Positions 31,054 through 33,910 of a DNA stretch of 33,910 nucleotides are shown here, piece after piece. Source of the stretch: Bacteroides sp. (GTDB lineage Bacteria; Bacillota; Clostridia; Oscillospirales; Ruminococcaceae); NCBI GenBank assembly GCA_023663265.1, contig JAMPHV010000017.1:1-33910 (forward strand). The letters are read 5' to 3'. The position numbers were made by a program, and so were the translations under genes. The notes beneath the pieces were generated by a model that had not been told where the DNA came from, did no database searches, and saw nothing but the letters and a program-made list of their open reading frames with translations. Position 1 is the stretch's first letter. Every line of letters begins with the position of its first letter.

Positions 31054-32109
31054 ATGGCTGAAGAATTTGCATCGGAAAAGGAAGTTCTTGAAACCGCGAC
31101 GGAAACGACCGAAGCGGCTGCGGAACAGGGCGGGGAATTTGCCAAGCGCGGCGGCGGAAAGCCCGTTAAAATGAAAAAATCGAGAATTTCTTACGAAAAA
31201 AAGAAAAAGCTTTACGGCTACGCGTTTATCGCTCTTTGGATCGTTGGAACGATTTATATGTTTATTATTCCCTTGATCACCTCGGTCCACTATTCTCTTT
31301 CCAACACGACCCCCGTCAGCGCCGACCGCTGGCAGGAATACGAGGGAATGACGGGGCCCGGCGTTTACTGCGAATGGAACAATTTCGGCAACTACGTAAA
31401 CATCTTCACCTCCGACCAGGACTACGTGCCCAATCTGCTCGATTCACTCAGCGCGATGCCCGGCGATACCTTTATGATACTGGTATTCAGCCTGTTTATC
31501 GCATTGCTGCTGAACCAGAAGTTCAAGGCGAGAGGTCTTGTTAGAGCCATATTCTTTATCCCCGTGCTTGTAGCTACGGGACCCGTGCTCAGCGTTATCA
31601 ACGGCGATATGGGAAGCCAGGGCGTCGGAGACGCTTCGCAGTTCAGCTCTCTGTTCGAGGTAGACATGGTAGACTCCTTCCTTGAATTTATGGGCTTTGC
31701 CAATATCAGCCAGTCGGTGGCGGATCAGCTGGGCGCGATAGCCTCCGATCTGTTCAACTTGATATGGCGCTGCGGTATTCAAACGATCATTTTCCTTTCC
31801 GCCTTGCAGCAGATACCCACGGCGGCTAAGGAAGCGGCGCAGATGGAAGGCGCAACGGGCTGGGAATTTTTCTGGAAGATCACCTTCCCCACTATCAGCC
31901 CGATGATACTGGTAAATCTTGTGTATACGGTCATTGACAACTTTATCGATGCCGCCAACCCGGTTATGGAACAGATCATGGATAAGGCGACAAGCTGGCA
32001 GTACGGCATAAGCACGTCAATGGCATGGACCTACTTTGCGATAGTCGGCGTTGCGCTGGGAATCATCTCGGCTATTGTATCTAAGTTTGTATTCTATCAA
32101 GTAGATTAA
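31054..32109 (+). CDS. MalF-type sugar ABC permease (pair 2) with cytoplasmic N-terminal tail
   Basis: A 351-residue permease whose first 52 residues are hydrophilic: an acidic Ala/Glu/Thr part, then a Lys-rich part before the first helix (about 54-80). An extracellular loop (81-135) carries several aromatic and acidic residues. The EAA loop reads EAAQMEGATGWEFFWKITFP from Glu260, with Gly266 and Pro279. The large first external loop and position make it the MalF-like partner of the next gene. The ATG follows GGAGAGG, 3 bases after the DUF5696 stop, so translation is likely coupled. A second full permease pair in one locus is unusual. Confidence 0.9.
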   Translation: MAEEFASEKEVLETATETTEAAAEQGGEFAKRGGGKPVKMKKSRISYEKKKKLYGYAFIALWIVGTIYMFIIPLITSVHYSLSNTTPVSADRWQEYEGMTGPGVYCEWNNFGNYVNIFTSDQDYVPNLLDSLSAMPGDTFMILVFSLFIALLLNQKFKARGLVRAIFFIPVLVATGPVLSVINGDMGSQGVGDASQFSSLFEVDMVDSFLEFMGFANISQSVADQLGAIASDLFNLIWRCGIQTIIFLSALQQIPTAAKEAAQMEGATGWEFFWKITFPTISPMILVNLVYTVIDNFIDAANPVMEQIMDKATSWQYGISTSMAWTYFAIVGVALGIISAIVSKFVFYQVD

Positions 32110-32121
32110 GGAGGGACGAAA

Positions 32122-33408
32122 GTGGCTAAAAAAGAAAAAGAGCTTGAAAAGAAAACGACCGCTGACGTTGCTTCCGAGGTAACCGACGCGGCGGAAACCG
32201 CAGCAGAAGCCGTGACAGAAGCGGCAGTCGATACTGCGGCAGAGACTGCGGAGACATCGACCCATGCGGCGGACGCGCTCAAGAACACGGTAGTAAAGGT
32301 AAGCGACGACGACGCAAGAGAAGAAAAGAAGTACACCAAAAAAGAGCTTAAGGAGCTGGAAAAACAGCGCAAGGCTCTTCACAAGCAGTACCACATAAGC
32401 AACTGGGAGATACTTAAGAATTACAAGACCTACGGCGAAGCCGAGAAGAAGCATTACCGCTACATTTTCGGAAGAAGGGTAAGCGACAAGGTTTGGCCCA
32501 TATTCAGATTTATAATCCTGTTCGGCTTGGCGTTCATTATTCTTTATCCTATGCTGTTTATGATCTCCTGCGCATTCCGTCCTCAGTACGAAATGAACGA
32601 CCCCTCGATCATGTGGATACCCAAGACCTTTATCGTATCCAACATTACCGAGGTATGGCAGGCTACCCATATGGGCACGGTTCTTTGGAACACCATTTCG
32701 GTAAACGTAATATGCTCGCTGCTCCAGGTAGTTACCTGTGCGATCACGGGCTACGGCTTTGCCAGGTTTAAATTCGCGGGCAGAGGCTTCCTGTTCATAA
32801 TAGTTATCCTACAGATCATCGTACCGACGCAGGTTATCCTTATCCCGCAGTTTATGCAGTTCAGATATTTCGACATTTTCGGAATAATCAGCGCGATCGC
32901 GCCGAGCGCCAACGGAGACACGGGCATAAACCTCACCAACTCGCCCATGGCTCTGTACTTACAGGCGTTCTTTGTAAACGGTATCCGTGCGGGTCTGTTC
33001 ATCTTCATCTTTAGGCAGTTCTTCAGAGGTCTGCCCAAGGAGCTTGAGGACGCGGCGCACCTTGACGGCTGCGGGCCATTTGCGACCTTTATCCGCATAA
33101 TGGTTCCCAACGCGAAGACCTCTTTCCTTACGGTATTCATTTTCTCTTTGGTATGGTACTGGAACGACTCCTACGTATCCAATATGTTCTTCTCGGAGGC
33201 TGACACGATCGCCTTGCAGGTAGGAAACCTGTACTCGACGATATCGGGCTGGCTGAACGGAGGCACACCGACGGGCGTTGCTTCGGACTACATTGTTTGG
33301 ATCGAAGCGGGCTGTTTGATCTCATTGCTTCCGATACTGATTATTTATTGCTTCCTGCAAAAGCAGTTTATCGAGGGTATTGAGAGATCCGGTATTACGG
33401 GTATGTAA
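32122..33408 (+). CDS. MalG-type sugar ABC permease (pair 2) with a 125-residue N-terminal extension
   Basis: This 428-residue permease is well above the usual 270-300. Residues 1-125 are cytoplasmic: a Lys/Glu start, an Ala/Glu/Thr-rich stretch (13-50), and a Lys/Glu/Leu-rich coiled-coil-like part (70-90). Helices begin at about 126. The EAA loop is the variant EDAAHLDGCGPFATFIRIMVP starting near 309. The MalG-type ending with LPILIIYCFLQKQFIEGI is intact. The start is the GTG at 32122 behind AAGGAGGG, 12 bases after the previous stop. It is the last gene of the locus. The long tail could contact the ATPases or the tail of its partner; that is inference. Confidence 0.9.
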   Translation: MAKKEKELEKKTTADVASEVTDAAETAAEAVTEAAVDTAAETAETSTHAADALKNTVVKVSDDDAREEKKYTKKELKELEKQRKALHKQYHISNWEILKNYKTYGEAEKKHYRYIFGRRVSDKVWPIFRFIILFGLAFIILYPMLFMISCAFRPQYEMNDPSIMWIPKTFIVSNITEVWQATHMGTVLWNTISVNVICSLLQVVTCAITGYGFARFKFAGRGFLFIIVILQIIVPTQVILIPQFMQFRYFDIFGIISAIAPSANGDTGINLTNSPMALYLQAFFVNGIRAGLFIFIFRQFFRGLPKELEDAAHLDGCGPFATFIRIMVPNAKTSFLTVFIFSLVWYWNDSYVSNMFFSEADTIALQVGNLYSTISGWLNGGTPTGVASDYIVWIEAGCLISLLPILIIYCFLQKQFIEGIERSGITGM

Positions 33409-33455
33409 TAGGGAAAGAAAACCGATAAAATAAAAGGAAAAAAGAAAAAATAGAA

Positions 33456-33532
33456 GCGGCGAAGCCGCAGGCACTTTTTTCGCTTCCTTTTTGGGTTCCA
33501 AAAAGGAAGTGGGGCGTGGGGCAAAGCCCCAC
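33456..33532. repeat. Cluster of three short palindromes
   Basis: Three perfect stems lie in under 80 bases: GCGGC-GAA-GCCGC (33456-33468, followed by a T run), a 12-bp stem CTTCCTTTTTGG with its complement (33483-33509, 3-base loop), and GTGGGGC-AAA-GCCCCAC (33516-33532). A related imperfect palindrome follows at about 33551-33588. The first may terminate the operon; the rest look like repetitive extragenic palindromes. Confidence 0.7.
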
Positions 33533-33606
33533 AAGGTGCACAATTAAAGCCCTACAGAAGCAGGCGAAGCCGCCGCTTCGGGCGTAGGAAAAATATCTAT
33601 CAAATA

Positions 33607-33649
33607 AAAACCCGCCAAAACCTCATTTTTTATGGTTCTGACGGGTTTT
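33607..33649. terminator. Terminator-like hairpin
   Basis: AAAACCCGCCAAAACC pairs with GGTTCTGACGGGTTTT (33607-33622 with 33634-33649, two mismatches) around an 11-base loop. A and T runs at the two ends suit termination on either strand. Confidence 0.7.
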
Positions 33650-33910
33650 GTGCTGTAAGGTAAAAAAACGAATTGTTGAAAACAGGTCGCGAAAACGAGT
33701 CGTTTTTTATTATAATAAGGGGCTGTTAAAAAACTACCTCAAAATTTCTAAATCAGAAATACTGTGTTTTTATGATTGCGTTTAAGATAATGCTTAACTT
33801 TTACAAAAGTAGCGATTTACTAATTCTTAAAACTGCATATTATGTAATGTTCTTCTATTCTCGGAAGCGAGAGCAGCGCGCCTCCCGCGGGGCTTAAGGT
33901 GACACCAAAG
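33650..33910. other. Non-coding end of window
   Basis: No gene is seen in these 260 bases. AAAACG-AGT-CGTTTT forms a small hairpin near 33692-33706, and GGGGCTGTTAAAAAAC at 33719-33734 resembles the lead-in of the terminators at 549 and 17095. The last 60 bases turn GC-rich with a short CTCG-GAAG-CGAG hairpin, which may be the start of a structured element that continues beyond the window. Confidence 0.4.

Noticed and set aside
33838-33910. Riboswitch or structured RNA at the window end
   Set aside because: The GC-rich end has a short hairpin, but the element is cut off and matches no motif that I recognise.

Overview
The window looks like a chromosome segment from a gut-type clostridium, probably Oscillospiraceae/Ruminococcaceae. 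The basis is a SCIFF-type ranthipeptide locus (a clostridial hallmark), close matches to Firmicutes MazF/EndoA and YdiF-like ABC-F proteins, AGGAGG-type ribosome binding sites, near-consensus sigma-A promoters, and frequent TTG or GTG starts. The exact taxon is inference. I saw no rRNA, tRNA, CRISPR array, insertion sequence or phage gene.

Layout. (1) 318-2018: a SCIFF peptide gene (scfA, too short for most gene callers) and its radical SAM maturase (scfB), separated by a terminator-like hairpin. (2) 2220-3602: a membrane-anchored HtrA protease, ending at a two-way terminator. (3) 3667-9779, minus strand: gltB-gltD, the two subunits of NADPH glutamate synthase, from a promoter near 9870. (4) 10150-11389, minus strand: two tandem Uma2-family nuclease-fold genes flanked by AT-rich heptamer repeats and driven by a perfect-consensus promoter. 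(5) 11535-11882: a MazF-type toxin gene with no visible antitoxin. (6) 12004-17132: pheS-pheT, followed by a foldase-like lipoprotein gene. (7) 17191-19107: an ABC-F ATPase.

(8) 19538-33408 is the most interesting part: a 14-kb, nine-gene locus on one strand, behind a perfect TTGACA-N17-TATAAT promoter. In order it encodes two LolD/MacB-like ABC ATPases (the second with a C-terminal AbrB-like tail), a 983-residue secreted solute-binding protein with two N-terminal carbohydrate-binding-like modules, a MalF/MalG-type permease pair, a secreted NHL beta-propeller/TPR protein anchored by a C-terminal membrane helix, a Yip1-family membrane protein, a secreted DUF5696 protein with a barrel-like half, and a second MalF/MalG-type permease pair with long charged N-terminal tails. 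Gene spacing is tight in most places: 11-bp overlap, 3-bp, 12-bp and about 42-62-bp gaps.

I infer a dedicated glycan capture, processing and import machine, possibly one large envelope complex. Its ATPases are not the MalK/MsmX type normally paired with such permeases. The substrate is unknown.

(9) 33409-33910 is non-coding and holds a cluster of palindromes and a terminator-like hairpin.
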